From Acidothermus sp. (GTDB taxonomy: Bacteria; Actinomycetota; Actinomycetes; Acidothermales; Acidothermaceae), in NCBI GenBank assembly GCA_023512015.1, contig JAIMAI010000005.1:24881-88880 (forward strand): a stretch of DNA of 64,000 nt, in the 5' to 3' direction. Positions 31,747-41,470 of this stretch are shown here, one piece after another (positions within the stretch are counted from its first letter, which is position 1; every line of letters begins with the position of its first letter). The position numbers and the translations under genes were made by a program. Under the pieces are notes generated by a model. The model did not search any database and was not told the origin of the DNA. It worked only from the letters and a program-made list of their open reading frames with translations.

Positions 31747-32174
31747 TAGGAGACACCAGGGTTCATCGGTTCCCGCGACGCGAAGCGGTACGTGATCCCA
31801 TCGGGTCCTCGCTCGAGGACGACGACGTAGGGGACCCCGACCTGCCAACCACCGTCGAACGGGAGGGTGAAGGCATCGTTGGCCCCGGCCGTGTACCCCT
31901 TCTCATACGCTGCCGCGGCCTGGGTCGCCGACGGCCCGGGGAGGCCCGCCGTCCCTTGGAGTAGTCGGCCCTCTCGCACTCCCGCGATCTCACCGGTGGC
32001 GTACCCAGCCTGGAAGCCATGGTCGGTCGCGGACCGGATCCCGGCGACGAACCCCCCCGCGCCGATCACCGCCGCAGCGAGAAGAAATCCCGCCCAGATC
32101 TCTATTGCGCGGCGACGGTGAAAACCGCGCGCCGGTCTGCTCTTCGGCTGATCTCCCGGTTCTCGACTGGACAT
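31701..32174 (-). CDS. Hypothetical single-TM membrane protein
   Basis: Open frame with one TM (IWAGFLLAAAVIGAGGFVAGI) and an extracytoplasmic domain ending in a Cys pair; 3' end overlaps manA by 46 nt. Confidence 0.5.
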   Translation of the reverse strand: MSSREPGDQPKSRPARGFHRRRAIEIWAGFLLAAAVIGAGGFVAGIRSATDHGFQAGYATGEIAGVREGRLLQGTAGLPGPSATQAAAAYEKGYTAGANDAFTLPFDGGWQVGVPYVVVLERGPDGITYRFASREPMNPGVSYYRCGSRVCSAPAPH

Positions 32175-32379
32175 TTCGCCTCCGATGAATTTCGCACTGT
32201 GAGGAATATCGCACCGTGTGTAAGCAGGGTGAGGCGAGGTCTGGCCGAATCGGGTGGCTGTGGGCTAGTACGTCCGGGCGAAAAGCGGGTCAGGTCTCCG
32301 AATTGGACCCGACGCGCCTTGTCTGCCGCTCGCTGAGCTGGTTATGGTCGTCGCACCCGCACAGATAACGATTTGATTA

Positions 32380-32515
32380 CCTGTGCGGTATCGCCGAACC
32401 TGCAGCGCGCAGGACCGGGGACCCAGATCGGCGCTCGTGCGCCAGGGGGTGAATCCGTCGTTCGACGGTAGGGCGATCTTCCCCGTCCGAACCCGTCAGC
32501 TAACCCGGCAGGCCG
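32380..32515 (+). promoter_or_regulatory. c-di-AMP riboswitch (ydaO/yuaA leader), approximate bounds
   Basis: Conserved blocks CGCCGAACC, GGGGACCCA, GGGGGTGAATCC, GGTAGGG, TCCGAACCCGTCAGCTAACCCGGCAGGC, just upstream of an NlpC/P60 hydrolase gene. Confidence 0.93.
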
Positions 32516-32533
32516 TAGTGGAAGAGGAGTGCT

Positions 32534-33688
32534 GTGTCAGACGAGTCCGCTCTGCGTTGGTGGACGACGTCCCGTGCGTGGCGTGGCCTGACCGCAGCGG
32601 TCTGTGCCGCAGCGGCGCTGGTCGGAGCATGGCCGTCGTCCGCCTCCGCCGCCAAACCGGAGACCACAGCAGCGATCGAGAAAGCTCAACAGCAGCTCGA
32701 AGCCCTCAACGTCGCCGCCGACCAGGCCGTCGAAGCCTACGACCAAGCACAGATCGCGCTGGCATCGGCGAGTGCACGACTGCGGGCCCAGCAAGCCGCG
32801 GTCGCTCGGGCCGAAGCACGGCTAGCGTCGGCCCGTGACAGGCTCCGGGGGTTCGCCGCTTTGCAGTACGAAAGCGGCGGCACGACCCCGCTCGTCGCCT
32901 TCCTCGTGTCGGGCGATCCGCAGGTCGCATTCCGCCGGGCAGATCTCCTCGCTCAGGTGAACCGATACCACCAAGCCGATCTGCTCGCCGTCATCGCAGC
33001 CACACGTCAAGCCACCCAGGCCTCCCGCAGTGCCAAGCAGGCCTTGGCCGCCCAGCAAGCGGCCCTCACGGCCGTCGCGGCGAAGAAGGCCGCAGCGGAA
33101 AAATTGATCTCGAAACAGCAGGCCTTGCTCGCGAGCCTGCAGACCAGGGCCCGTCAAGAAGACGCCGCTGCTCGGGCCGCAGCCGCCCGCGCGGCCGCCG
33201 CACGAGCGGCTGCTCTCGCCGCCGCTCGGCAAGCGGCGCAGGAGCGGGCTTCCCGCTCGCGCACACTCGCCGGTTCCAGTGGTGCGTCGGTCGGCGCCGA
33301 TACCACCGCTCAGATCGCGGTGTCCCCGCCCCGAGTCAGCGGCTCCGGCGGAGCGGCCGCCGCCGTCGCCTTTGCCTATGCGCAGCTCGGGAAGCCGTAC
33401 GTCTTCGGCGGCGCCGGGCCGTACGGCTACGACTGCTCGGGCCTCACGATGCGCGCGTGGGAAGCGGGCGGAGTACAACTCAGCCACTCGTCCTCGGCGC
33501 AGCAGCACGAGGGTCGACCGGTACCGCTTTCCGCCCTGCAACCAGGTGATCTCGTCTTCTGGGGCGATCCCGCGTGGCACGTGGCCATCTACATCGGTGG
33601 AGGCCGTGTGATCAGCGCCCCCCACACCGGGACCGTCGTGCAGATCCAGACGATCTGGGGGCATCCCAGCGGCGCGGTACGGCCGTGA
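32534..33688 (+). CDS. Secreted C40 (NlpC/P60) peptidoglycan hydrolase with coiled-coil N-terminus
   Basis: Signal peptide, Ala-rich coiled coil, YVFGGAGPYGYDCSGLTMRAW (catalytic Cys), GDLVFWGDPAWHVAIYIGGGRVISAPHTG. Confidence 0.94.
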   Translation: MSDESALRWWTTSRAWRGLTAAVCAAAALVGAWPSSASAAKPETTAAIEKAQQQLEALNVAADQAVEAYDQAQIALASASARLRAQQAAVARAEARLASARDRLRGFAALQYESGGTTPLVAFLVSGDPQVAFRRADLLAQVNRYHQADLLAVIAATRQATQASRSAKQALAAQQAALTAVAAKKAAAEKLISKQQALLASLQTRARQEDAAARAAAARAAAARAAALAAARQAAQERASRSRTLAGSSGASVGADTTAQIAVSPPRVSGSGGAAAAVAFAYAQLGKPYVFGGAGPYGYDCSGLTMRAWEAGGVQLSHSSSAQQHEGRPVPLSALQPGDLVFWGDPAWHVAIYIGGGRVISAPHTGTVVQIQTIWGHPSGAVRP

Positions 33689-33707
33689 CCGTTCTGCACT
33701 GATCGAG

Positions 33708-34079
33708 TCAATCCTTTCGGCGGGCGGCTTCGGTCTTTCGCTCGTTGGCACGGCGGATCGCGTCGGCGAGCTCGGCCTTGCTCATCCGCGAACGGCCACG
33801 AATTCCAAGGCGTCGGGCGAGCTCGTAAAGGTGGCGGCGTGGGGCGTTCTCGTCTACTCCGCCCGTCGTGCGAGCCGCGCCCTGCCTCGACGGCGGTCGC
33901 TGGACCCATCGGTCTCCTACCTTCTCGAAGTTCCGCTCGAGCGATGCGAACGCGACCCGCCGAGCGCGGTCGGCTTCGCCGTACTGCTCCAGCGCCGATT
34001 CATAGGTCTTCGTCCAAGTGCGCCGTGCCTTCGCTGTGGACCGTCGGACGGTGCTCGGCATGGACGTCGATGTCGGCAT
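33708..34079 (-). CDS. ChaB/Rho N-terminal-domain-type small protein
   Basis: ARRTWTKTYESALEQYGEADRARRVAFASLERNFEKVGDRW plus HLYELARRLGIRGRSRMSKAELADAIRRA. Confidence 0.75.
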   Translation of the reverse strand: MPTSTSMPSTVRRSTAKARRTWTKTYESALEQYGEADRARRVAFASLERNFEKVGDRWVQRPPSRQGAARTTGGVDENAPRRHLYELARRLGIRGRSRMSKAELADAIRRANERKTEAARRKD

Positions 34080-34180
34080 TTGATTCCCTCCCCGCGGTCG
34101 CGATTGGTCGAGCTTCTCGACTGAACTACCCGCCCCTGCTCGCGACGAAGCCGTATCGACCTACTGGAATCTCTCAAATC

Positions 34181-34195
34181 CTTGAGTCGCTCAAG
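34181..34195. promoter_or_regulatory. Palindromic operator candidate upstream of furA-like gene
   Basis: CTTGAG-TCG-CTCAAG perfect inverted repeat about 20 bp before the likely start codon. Confidence 0.5.
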
Positions 34196-34216
34196 AAAGG
34201 GTGCGAGTATGGCGAC

Positions 34217-34717
34217 GTGGCATTCAACTCGCCGTCCTCGGATGCCTCGGAGGAGCGGCTCAGGCGTGCAGGCGTGAGGGTGACCGCGGCGCGGCTCGCG
34301 GTTCTGGACTCCCTAGCTGCGGGCGAACACCGTGCCGTCGACGAGATCGCCCGCATCGTTCGTGATCGCCTTGGAGCGGCCTCCCTGCAGGCGATCTACA
34401 ACATCCTCGAAACCCTGGCGGCAGCGGGTCTGGTGCGTCGCATCGAGCCGATCGGACATCCCGCACGCTACGAGTCGCGGGTGGCCGACAACCATCACCA
34501 CCTTGTCTGCCGGGAATGCGGCTCGATCAGGGACGTCGATTGCGCGACCGGTGAGCCGCCCTGTCTGTCGCCGGCGGACGCCGCGGGTTACCTCGTCGAC
34601 GAAGCCGAGGTCACCTACTGGGGCCTTTGTCCGCGGTGCCAGAAGAAAGACGTGGAAGCGCACTCCCAACTGCAGGACGTGACGGCACCCGCACGAAGTG
34701 AAGGAGGAGAACGATGA
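34217..34717 (+). CDS. Fur-family regulator (FurA-type), start codon inferred
   Basis: [40 protein letters not shown]...[17 protein letters not shown]...GLCPRCQ; overlaps the katA start. Confidence 0.9.
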   Translation: MAFNSPSSDASEERLRRAGVRVTAARLAVLDSLAAGEHRAVDEIARIVRDRLGAASLQAIYNILETLAAAGLVRRIEPIGHPARYESRVADNHHHLVCRECGSIRDVDCATGEPPCLSPADAAGYLVDEAEVTYWGLCPRCQKKDVEAHSQLQDVTAPARSEGGER

Positions 34718-36162
34718 CCGAGAACCGTCGACCCGTGACGACCACCGACGCCGGAATCCCGGCGGCAAGTGACGAGTATTCCCTGACGGTGGGGCCGGGC
34801 GGCCCGATCCTGCTGCAGGACCACTATTTGATCCAGAAGATGGCGCAATTCAACCGGGAACGCGTGCCGGAGCGTGTGGTGCACGCCAAGGGAGGCGGAG
34901 CTTTCGGCTTCTTCGAGACGACCGAGGACGTCTCTCAGTTCACCAAGGCGGATCTCTTCCAGCCGGGGCGGCGTACCGAGGTGTTGGTGCGATTCTCGAC
35001 GGTCGCCGGTGAGCAGGGATCTCCCGACACCTGGAGGGATCCGCGGGGATTCGCCGTCAAGTTCTACACCCAGCAAGGCAATTACGACCTTGTCGGCAAC
35101 AACACACCGATCTTCTTCATCCGCGATCCCCAGAAATTCCAGGATTTCATCCACTCCCAGAAGCGGCGCGCCGACAGCGGCTTGCGTGATCACAATATGC
35201 AGTGGGATTTCTGGACGCTTTCTCCGGAATCCGCGCACCAGGTGACGTGGCTGATGGGGGACCGGGGTATTCCCAAGACCTGGCGACACATGAACGGCTA
35301 CGGGTCGCACACATTCCTCTGGGAGAACGCCGGTGGGGAGAAATTCTGGATCAAATATCATTTCAAGACCGACCAGGGAATCGATTTCCTGACCCAAGAC
35401 GAAGCCGACCGGATCGCCGGCGAGGATGCGGATTTCCACCGACGCGACCTGTACGAGGCCATCAGGCGCGGCGAGCATCCGTCGTGGACCCTCTACGTGC
35501 AGGTCATGCCGTTCCACGAAGCAGCCGACTACCGGTTCAATCCGTTCGATCTCACCAAGGTCTGGCCGCACGGCGACTACCCGCTCATCAAAGTGGGTCG
35601 CATGGTGCTCGACCGTAACCCGGAGAACTTCTTCGCGCAGATCGAACAAGCGGCCTTCGAGCCGGCGAACATGGTCCCCGGCATAGGCCCTTCACCCGAC
35701 CGCATGCTTCTCGGTCGACTCTTCTCCTACCCCGACACCCACCGGTACCGGATCGGTACCAATTACCTGCAGTTGCCGGTGAACCGGCCGAAGGTACCCG
35801 TCCACTCCTACAACCGAGACGGCTCGATGCGCTACGAGAACCCCGGTGATCCGGTGTACGCACCGAATTCCTACGGCGGACCGCAAGCCGATCCGAGCTA
35901 CGAGTTGCCGACCTGGCACGTCGAGGCCGGTGAGATCATGCGGACGGCGTACGTGAAGCACCGGGACGACGACGATTTCGTCCAGGCCGGCACGCTCTAC
36001 CGCAAGGTCCTGGACGACGCCGCCCGGGATCGGCTGGTCGACAACATCACCCGCCACCTCAAGGCCGGGGTGAGCACGCCGGTGCTCGAGCGAGCGTTCG
36101 AGTATTGGCGCAATGTCGACCCCGACCTCGGAGCGCGGGTGGCGAAGAATTTCGGCCGCTGA
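34714..36162 (+). CDS. katA: Heme catalase
   Basis: [36 protein letters not shown]...[27 protein letters not shown]...[21 protein letters not shown]. Confidence 0.97.
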   Translation: MTENRRPVTTTDAGIPAASDEYSLTVGPGGPILLQDHYLIQKMAQFNRERVPERVVHAKGGGAFGFFETTEDVSQFTKADLFQPGRRTEVLVRFSTVAGEQGSPDTWRDPRGFAVKFYTQQGNYDLVGNNTPIFFIRDPQKFQDFIHSQKRRADSGLRDHNMQWDFWTLSPESAHQVTWLMGDRGIPKTWRHMNGYGSHTFLWENAGGEKFWIKYHFKTDQGIDFLTQDEADRIAGEDADFHRRDLYEAIRRGEHPSWTLYVQVMPFHEAADYRFNPFDLTKVWPHGDYPLIKVGRMVLDRNPENFFAQIEQAAFEPANMVPGIGPSPDRMLLGRLFSYPDTHRYRIGTNYLQLPVNRPKVPVHSYNRDGSMRYENPGDPVYAPNSYGGPQADPSYELPTWHVEAGEIMRTAYVKHRDDDDFVQAGTLYRKVLDDAARDRLVDNITRHLKAGVSTPVLERAFEYWRNVDPDLGARVAKNFGR

Positions 36163-36173
36163 GATCTGGTGTT

Positions 36174-36209
36174 GCGGGTGGGGTGCGCAAGCTTGCGCAC
36201 CTCACCCGC
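36174..36209. terminator. Bidirectional hairpin between convergent katA and exonuclease genes
   Basis: GCGGGTGGGGTGCGCAAGCTTGCGCACCTCACCCGC: 7+9 bp stem interrupted by one G-T pair. Confidence 0.75.
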
Positions 36210-36831
36210 TGCTTTCCGCGGCACCGGTGAATCGGCAGGTCATGACGTTGGCGAACAATTCCGCCTGTTCGACGGCGTCGTCGAGGGCGTTGTGGGTGTG
36301 GCGGGCGTCGGGGAGCAGAGCCCTCGGCAGCGTGCGCTTCGTCATCCCACGAATCGGCCGCCCCATCAGAGCGGCCGCCACGTCCCGGATGTCGCGGTGC
36401 TGGCCGTGGCTGAATGGTGAGCGACCCACGAAACGCATGAGATACCAGAAGACCCACGTCCCGAAATCCCACGCGGAAGGCCATCCCACTGCCACAGCAC
36501 GACCTTCGTAGCGCCGCTCGGCTTGCTCCACCCAGCGCACGAAATCGCTCATCGCTTCGCGCGGAGGTCGACCGTGTCGGCGTAATTCCTCACGCGGCAT
36601 CGACAGGGCCTTCTCGCAGACCCGCAGAGCGTCGGGGACGACGTCATCGGATATCGGCTGGAGCTCGCAGTAGAACGTCGTCGCCCGTGGATCGACGCGG
36701 TGGAACCCGCCGCCGTCCATGCTCCCCGCGACGCAGGCACCGAGGCTGAGCATCGAGTAACCCCAGCCGGTGGGCCCCGGAATCGGACCGTCGGCTTCTA
36801 CGTCGAGCGAGATGTAGAGGTCGCGGGACAT
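36202..36831 (-). CDS. DnaQ-like 3'-5' exonuclease domain protein
   Basis: LYISLDVEADGPIPGPTGWGYSMLSLGACVAG (DxE motif) ... HNALDDAVEQAELFANV (HxxxxD). Confidence 0.8.
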   Translation of the reverse strand: MSRDLYISLDVEADGPIPGPTGWGYSMLSLGACVAGSMDGGGFHRVDPRATTFYCELQPISDDVVPDALRVCEKALSMPREELRRHGRPPREAMSDFVRWVEQAERRYEGRAVAVGWPSAWDFGTWVFWYLMRFVGRSPFSHGQHRDIRDVAAALMGRPIRGMTKRTLPRALLPDARHTHNALDDAVEQAELFANVMTCRFTGAAESSG

Positions 36832-36950
36832 TGCGGCATGCTGCCTTTCGTCGGTGTCAGCCAGCCTTCGATTCGGACCCGCCGGCTGCGGGGACGGGAC
36901 GGCGAAACGATATCCGGTGCCGGTCGCGGCGGCGGGTCGGCGTCCACAGC

Positions 36951-37886
36951 TCAGTAGCGGGCGATGACCGAAGCCGGAGCCATGACGATCACCGGATGGG
37001 CGTCGGGGCGCATCCAACGCAGGATCTCCAGTAAGTTCGGCCGGCTCACCGAGACGCAACCGGCCGTCGGTCCTCCGGTATCGACGTGCAGGAATATCGC
37101 ACTACCCCGCCCCGGGACGACGGGATTCATGTTGTAGGCGATGACCGCGGCGTAGGCGTAGGCGGTTGAATACCCGGGACTTGCGAGATGTTCGCCCTTC
37201 AGGGCGGCGTTCTCCTGCCAGGTGTTGTAGTACGGCGAGTGGACGTCGTCCACCCATACGGATTGCGAATCCGGTACCCGATACGGGAAATGCACGCCCG
37301 GATCCGGTCGTTGGCCGAACATCATGGTGAAACCGAATCTGCCGGTCGGAGTGGTGCCGTCGCCTTCGTGTTTGTCCGCCGAGAAGCCGTTATATCCGAG
37401 GTGCGCCGGCATCGGGCCGAATACCTGTCGCCAGCCATCAGCGGTTTTCTCGAAGGCGCGCAACGTCGCCGTCGTCGATGCCCAGCTCGCCGAGGTGACG
37501 GTGAGGACCTGTCGGGCGTCACCGACGTCCAGCTGTTCGACCAGCAGGGGCGTGGATGTCGCGGATGGCGTCGCGGCGACCGTTGCCCGCGGGGAAGTCG
37601 CGGCGACCGTTGCCCGCGGGGAGGCCGATGCCACCAAATGCGGCGGAGACGAGCGGGACGACGGCGAAGCGATGGTCTCACGCGGGTGCGGTGACGGCGG
37701 CATGCTCGCGGAGGGCGACAAGGCAGCCGCCGTCGGCGTGAGCGGCCCGGGTAGATGCGGGGTGGCGGGGGCGGTCGGGAACGTGCTCGGCGCGGGGGCT
37801 TGCGTCGTGCAGCCCGCCGTCGTGAGGGTCGCCGTCGCGATGAGCAGAGCGGCCAACATCACTGCGCGCACCATGCCATGGTGCAC
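36951..37886 (-). CDS. Secreted L,D-transpeptidase (YkuD-like) family protein
   Basis: Signal/lipobox region (TTAGC), Pro/Ala-rich linker, KHEGDGTTPTGRFGF...SAIFLHVDTGGPTAGCVSVSR (HXX14-GCVS-type motif). Confidence 0.88.
   Translation of the reverse strand: MHHGMVRAVMLAALLIATATLTTAGCTTQAPAPSTFPTAPATPHLPGPLTPTAAALSPSASMPPSPHPRETIASPSSRSSPPHLVASASPRATVAATSPRATVAATPSATSTPLLVEQLDVGDARQVLTVTSASWASTTATLRAFEKTADGWRQVFGPMPAHLGYNGFSADKHEGDGTTPTGRFGFTMMFGQRPDPGVHFPYRVPDSQSVWVDDVHSPYYNTWQENAALKGEHLASPGYSTAYAYAAVIAYNMNPVVPGRGSAIFLHVDTGGPTAGCVSVSRPNLLEILRWMRPDAHPVIVMAPASVIARY
37570..37623. repeat. 27-bp tandem duplication within L,D-transpeptidase linker
   Basis: GTCGCGGCGACCGTTGCCCGCGGGGAA followed by GTCGCGGCGACCGTTGCCCGCGGGGAG (26/27 identical). 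Confidence 0.9.
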
Positions 37887-37889
37887 CCC

Positions 37890-38783
37890 TCACGGCTCGG
37901 CGACCTCGGGAACGGGCTCCGCACTCCGCACACGGGCCGTCGCCAGCACGCACCCAAGCAGGATCAACGGAAAACCGACGGCGAGACCGAGACCGAGCGG
38001 CTCCCCGAGGACGAGGACGCCGAGCAGCACGGCCACCGCCGGGTTCACGTACGTGATCACTGTGGCGCGTCCGGGTCCTACCGCGTCGATGAGCGCGAAG
38101 AAGACCACGAAAGCCAATGCCGTGCAGATCACCCCGAGTCCGAGGACCGACCAGCCGGCAGAGGCGCTGATCCGATCGGGCCAATGAGTGGCTGCGAAGG
38201 GGGCGTAGCCGACCGCGGTCACCACCAAGGAGGCGGTGACGACCCCCAAACTCGGGAGGTCGGCGAGCCTGCGCGCGATGATGATCGGACCTATCGCGTA
38301 CCCGACGGCCGTCGCGATCACTTCGACGACGGCCCAGGCGTCGCGGGCCGTGACGTCGACCCCGACCACAGCGGCGACACCCCCGATCCCGATGAGCAGC
38401 CCGGCCACCCGGACGGCCGACAGCCGCTCGTCGTGCCGGCCATCAGGGAGGAACGCGAGGACGACCGCTCCGATGAGCGGGACCGAGGCCACCAGCAGAC
38501 CCGACAGTGAGCTCGACAGCCGGGTCTCCGCTTCGGAGAGCAAGAACCACGGGACGGCGATCTCCACGGCGGTGTAGATGAGCAGCATGCGCCACCGCGG
38601 AAGCAGAGGTCGCAGCACGCCGCGACGCACCGCAAGGGGAAGCAGGAGCGCGGCACCGACCGCCGTCCGCGCGAAGACCAGGGTGCCGGGGGAGAAGTCA
38701 CGGACCGCGATCCTGATCAACAGGTAGGGAATTCCCCAGATCAAAGACATTGCGCCGAAAAGAGCCCACCCGCGTCTCGACAC
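37890..38783 (-). CDS. EamA/DMT-family transporter
   Basis: Ten-TM profile; MSLIWGIPYLLIRIAVRDFSPGTLVFART...YVNPAVAVLLGVLVLGEPL; GTG start inferred. Confidence 0.88.
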   Translation of the reverse strand: MSRRGWALFGAMSLIWGIPYLLIRIAVRDFSPGTLVFARTAVGAALLLPLAVRRGVLRPLLPRWRMLLIYTAVEIAVPWFLLSEAETRLSSSLSGLLVASVPLIGAVVLAFLPDGRHDERLSAVRVAGLLIGIGGVAAVVGVDVTARDAWAVVEVIATAVGYAIGPIIIARRLADLPSLGVVTASLVVTAVGYAPFAATHWPDRISASAGWSVLGLGVICTALAFVVFFALIDAVGPGRATVITYVNPAVAVLLGVLVLGEPLGLGLAVGFPLILLGCVLATARVRSAEPVPEVAEP

Positions 38784-38844
38784 CCCGCGCCCTTTCGCTC
38801 CGCCTCGACGACGTGTGCAACCGAGGTGCGATCGCAGGCATTCC

Positions 38845-40566
38845 TCAGCAGACCCGCAGTACCTCCTCGAACGTGGTCTCCCCCCGCCACGCCTTGGCGA
38901 GCGCGGCCTCCCGCAGGGTGCGCATGCCCGCCCGTGCCGCCACCTCAGCGACCGCCGCTTCGGTCGGAGTGCGGAGCACGATCTGGTGGGTCTCGGCGGT
39001 GATCGGGAACACTTCGAAGACGCCGGTGCGGCCGCGGTACCCGGTCCCGTTGCACTCCATGCAGCCGACCCCCCGCAGCGGACGCGCGGAAGCCAGCGCC
39101 TCCGGTCGCACACCGAGGCGGCGCAGGACGTCTTCATCCGGTTGGTAGGGCTTGACGCAGCCGGAGCAGGGCCGCCGGACCAGACGCTGGGCGACCACGA
39201 GCCGCAGGGACGAAGCCACGAGGAAGGGCTCGGCTCCCATCTCCACCAGGCGGGTCACCGCTGCCGGGGCGTTGTTGGTGTGCACGGTGGTCAGGACCAG
39301 GTGGCCGGTGAGGGCCGCCTCCAGTGCGAGGCTTGCGGTCTCGGCGTCCCGCACCTCACCGACAAGGATCACGTCGGGGTCCTGGCGGAGTACTGCGCGA
39401 AGTCCGTTGGCGAAGGTGAAACCGGAGCGCGGGTCGATCTGCACCTGCGTGATACCGGGGAGTTGGATTTCCACCGGATCCTCGAGAGTGACGACGTTCT
39501 TCTCCCGAGATGCCGTGGTGGTCAGCACCGAGTACAAGGTGTTGGTCTTCCCCGATCCTGTGGGCCCGGTGATGAGAATCAGACCTTGCGGGGAATTCGC
39601 CGCCTCCAGCAGGGTCTCACGTTGGTCGGGTTCCATTCCGAGGCCGTCGATCTGGGTGATCCGCTCAGCGCTGGCCAGCAGCCGTATGACCACCTTTTCG
39701 CCGTGGATGGCGGGAAGGGTGCTGACCCGCGCCTCGGTGGTGACGCCGTCTGTCTCGATTTTCATCCGCCCATCTTGGGGCAGCCTCTTTTCGGCGATGT
39801 TCATCCCGGAGACGATTTTCAAACGGCTGATCAGGGCGGGTGCCGCGCCTTTGTGTACTCGGGTCACGTCGCGGAGCACGCCGTCGATACGGTGGCGCAC
39901 CCAGACCCCGTCGCTTTGCTGCTCGATGTGGACGTCGCTTGCGCCCATGCGGATCGCGTCGGTGAGGATTTGATTCACCAACCGTACGGTCGGGGCCTGG
40001 TCCGCGGCGCGGGCGAGTTCGGCGTCCTCCAATAGGTCGGTGCGGGTGGCCTCGTCGGTGTGCGCGTCGAATTGCGCCTGGGCCGCCATCGAATACACCC
40101 GGGCGATTTGTTCCTTTATCACCGACTCTGGTGCCACCACGACCGACAGTGAATGGGCACCGGTGTAAGCGCGGACGTCGTCGAGCGCCACGACGTTGGT
40201 CGGATCCGCGGTGGCGACCTTCAGGCCGTCCTCGGTGCGGCCGAGGATGAGCACCCGTGCCCGTTCCGCGACCTGTCGGGGCAGTAGCCGGGCGACCTCC
40301 ATGGGGACGGCGAGATCGTTGCCGTCGACGAGCTCCAACGCGAGGAGCTCGGCCAGTGCCTGGGCGACCTGACGCTCGGTGAGGTAGCCCATCTCGACCA
40401 GCAACTGCCCGAGTCGTTTGCGGTCCTTCCCCGTGAGGCGACGCTGGGCGGCTAGAACCTCTTCGAGTTGCTCGCGGGTGAGCAGGTCTCGTTCGATGAG
40501 GACGTCGCCCAGGCGGCGGCGCTGCGGGAGTTCCGCCGCAGGGGTTTCGATCGGTTGTACCGGCAT
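38845..40566 (-). CDS. GspE/PilB-type secretion/pilus ATPase with MshEN-like N-terminal domain
   Basis: GPTGSGKTNTLYSVL, QVQIDPRSGFTFANGLRAVLRQDPDVILVGEVRDAETASLALEAALTGHLVLTTVHTNNA; N-terminal tandem RLGDVLIERDLLTREQLEEVLAAQ / RLGQLLVEMGYLTERQVAQALAEL. Confidence 0.92.
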   Translation of the reverse strand: MPVQPIETPAAELPQRRRLGDVLIERDLLTREQLEEVLAAQRRLTGKDRKRLGQLLVEMGYLTERQVAQALAELLALELVDGNDLAVPMEVARLLPRQVAERARVLILGRTEDGLKVATADPTNVVALDDVRAYTGAHSLSVVVAPESVIKEQIARVYSMAAQAQFDAHTDEATRTDLLEDAELARAADQAPTVRLVNQILTDAIRMGASDVHIEQQSDGVWVRHRIDGVLRDVTRVHKGAAPALISRLKIVSGMNIAEKRLPQDGRMKIETDGVTTEARVSTLPAIHGEKVVIRLLASAERITQIDGLGMEPDQRETLLEAANSPQGLILITGPTGSGKTNTLYSVLTTTASREKNVVTLEDPVEIQLPGITQVQIDPRSGFTFANGLRAVLRQDPDVILVGEVRDAETASLALEAALTGHLVLTTVHTNNAPAAVTRLVEMGAEPFLVASSLRLVVAQRLVRRPCSGCVKPYQPDEDVLRRLGVRPEALASARPLRGVGCMECNGTGYRGRTGVFEVFPITAETHQIVLRTPTEAAVAEVAARAGMRTLREAALAKAWRGETTFEEVLRVC

Positions 40567-40639
40567 CTGCGCCTCACGCCTCGTCGTGGGTGGCCGCTGT
40601 TCTCTTCGGCACCCTCGACATCGAGCTGAGGAGCCACGA

Positions 40640-41470
40640 TCACCGGACGCCGCGGAGTGGTCGTCGTCCGAACCGGTGTGCGAGAAACGTGGCGACGAAC
40701 TCCGCGGTCGCGACGGCGAGGATCGCGAAGCTCGGGGGAAGTCGGGGGACCCACTCGACGAGCAGCAGGCCGAACCAGGTGGCGGCCAGCGCAAGCGCCG
40801 GTGAGAGCAGCAGACCGTAGAGGGGTCGGACGGTGAGCAGGTAGGCGGCTCCGGCCGGCGCCGCGAGCAAGCCGAGGAGGAGAAGCGAGCCCACCGTCGG
40901 GGCTGCGACCGTCGTCACTACGGCCAGCAGGGCCAGCAACACGCCGTCCAAGACACGTACCGGGACGCCGCGAGCCGCCGCCACTGCCGGATCGATGCTC
41001 GCGAACAGCAATGGTCGGCCGATCACCACGACGCCGATCACGGCGATCGCACCGAGCACGACCACCCAGCGAACCTGCTGGCTCGTGATACTGAAAATCG
41101 ACCCGAAAAGATAGGTGATGCCGGCACGTCCATTGTGTTCGGCGCTTCGGTTCGTGGTGTAGATCGAGGCGAAGAAAGCGCCTACTCCAAGGATCCAGGC
41201 GAAAGTCGATCCGATCGTGACGTCGTCGGCGTGTCGACCACGTTCCGCGAGGAGTGCGAGAATTCCTCCGACGGCGAAGGTCGCGATGAGGATGCCGAGG
41301 AAAGGGTCTAGCCCTGCCACCAGCGCGCCGAGCGCACCGGTGAAGGCCACGTGACCGAACGAATCGGCGGTGAAGACCTGGGCACGGGAAACGAGAAAAT
41401 AACCCACCAGTCCCGCACAGATGGCAACGACACTTCCCACGACGAGGGCGTCGCGTAGGTACGACGTCAT
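40640..41470 (-). CDS. Zinc/manganese-type ABC transporter permease (ZnuB/MntB family)
   Basis: ABC-3-type permease: AQVFTADSFGHVAFTGALGA...GIPR-like VAAARGVPVRVLD. Confidence 0.88.
   Translation of the reverse strand: MTSYLRDALVVGSVVAICAGLVGYFLVSRAQVFTADSFGHVAFTGALGALVAGLDPFLGILIATFAVGGILALLAERGRHADDVTIGSTFAWILGVGAFFASIYTTNRSAEHNGRAGITYLFGSIFSITSQQVRWVVVLGAIAVIGVVVIGRPLLFASIDPAVAAARGVPVRVLDGVLLALLAVVTTVAAPTVGSLLLLGLLAAPAGAAYLLTVRPLYGLLLSPALALAATWFGLLLVEWVPRLPPSFAILAVATAEFVATFLAHRFGRRPLRGVR

Noticed and set aside
34181-34195. Palindrome considered as a HAIR (HspR) site
   Set aside because: HAIR needs CTTGAGT-N7-ACTCAAG (21 bp); this is a 15-bp dyad with a 3-bp spacer.
38815-40035. 406-aa plus-strand ORF
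   Set aside because: Antisense to the PilB/GspE ATPase.
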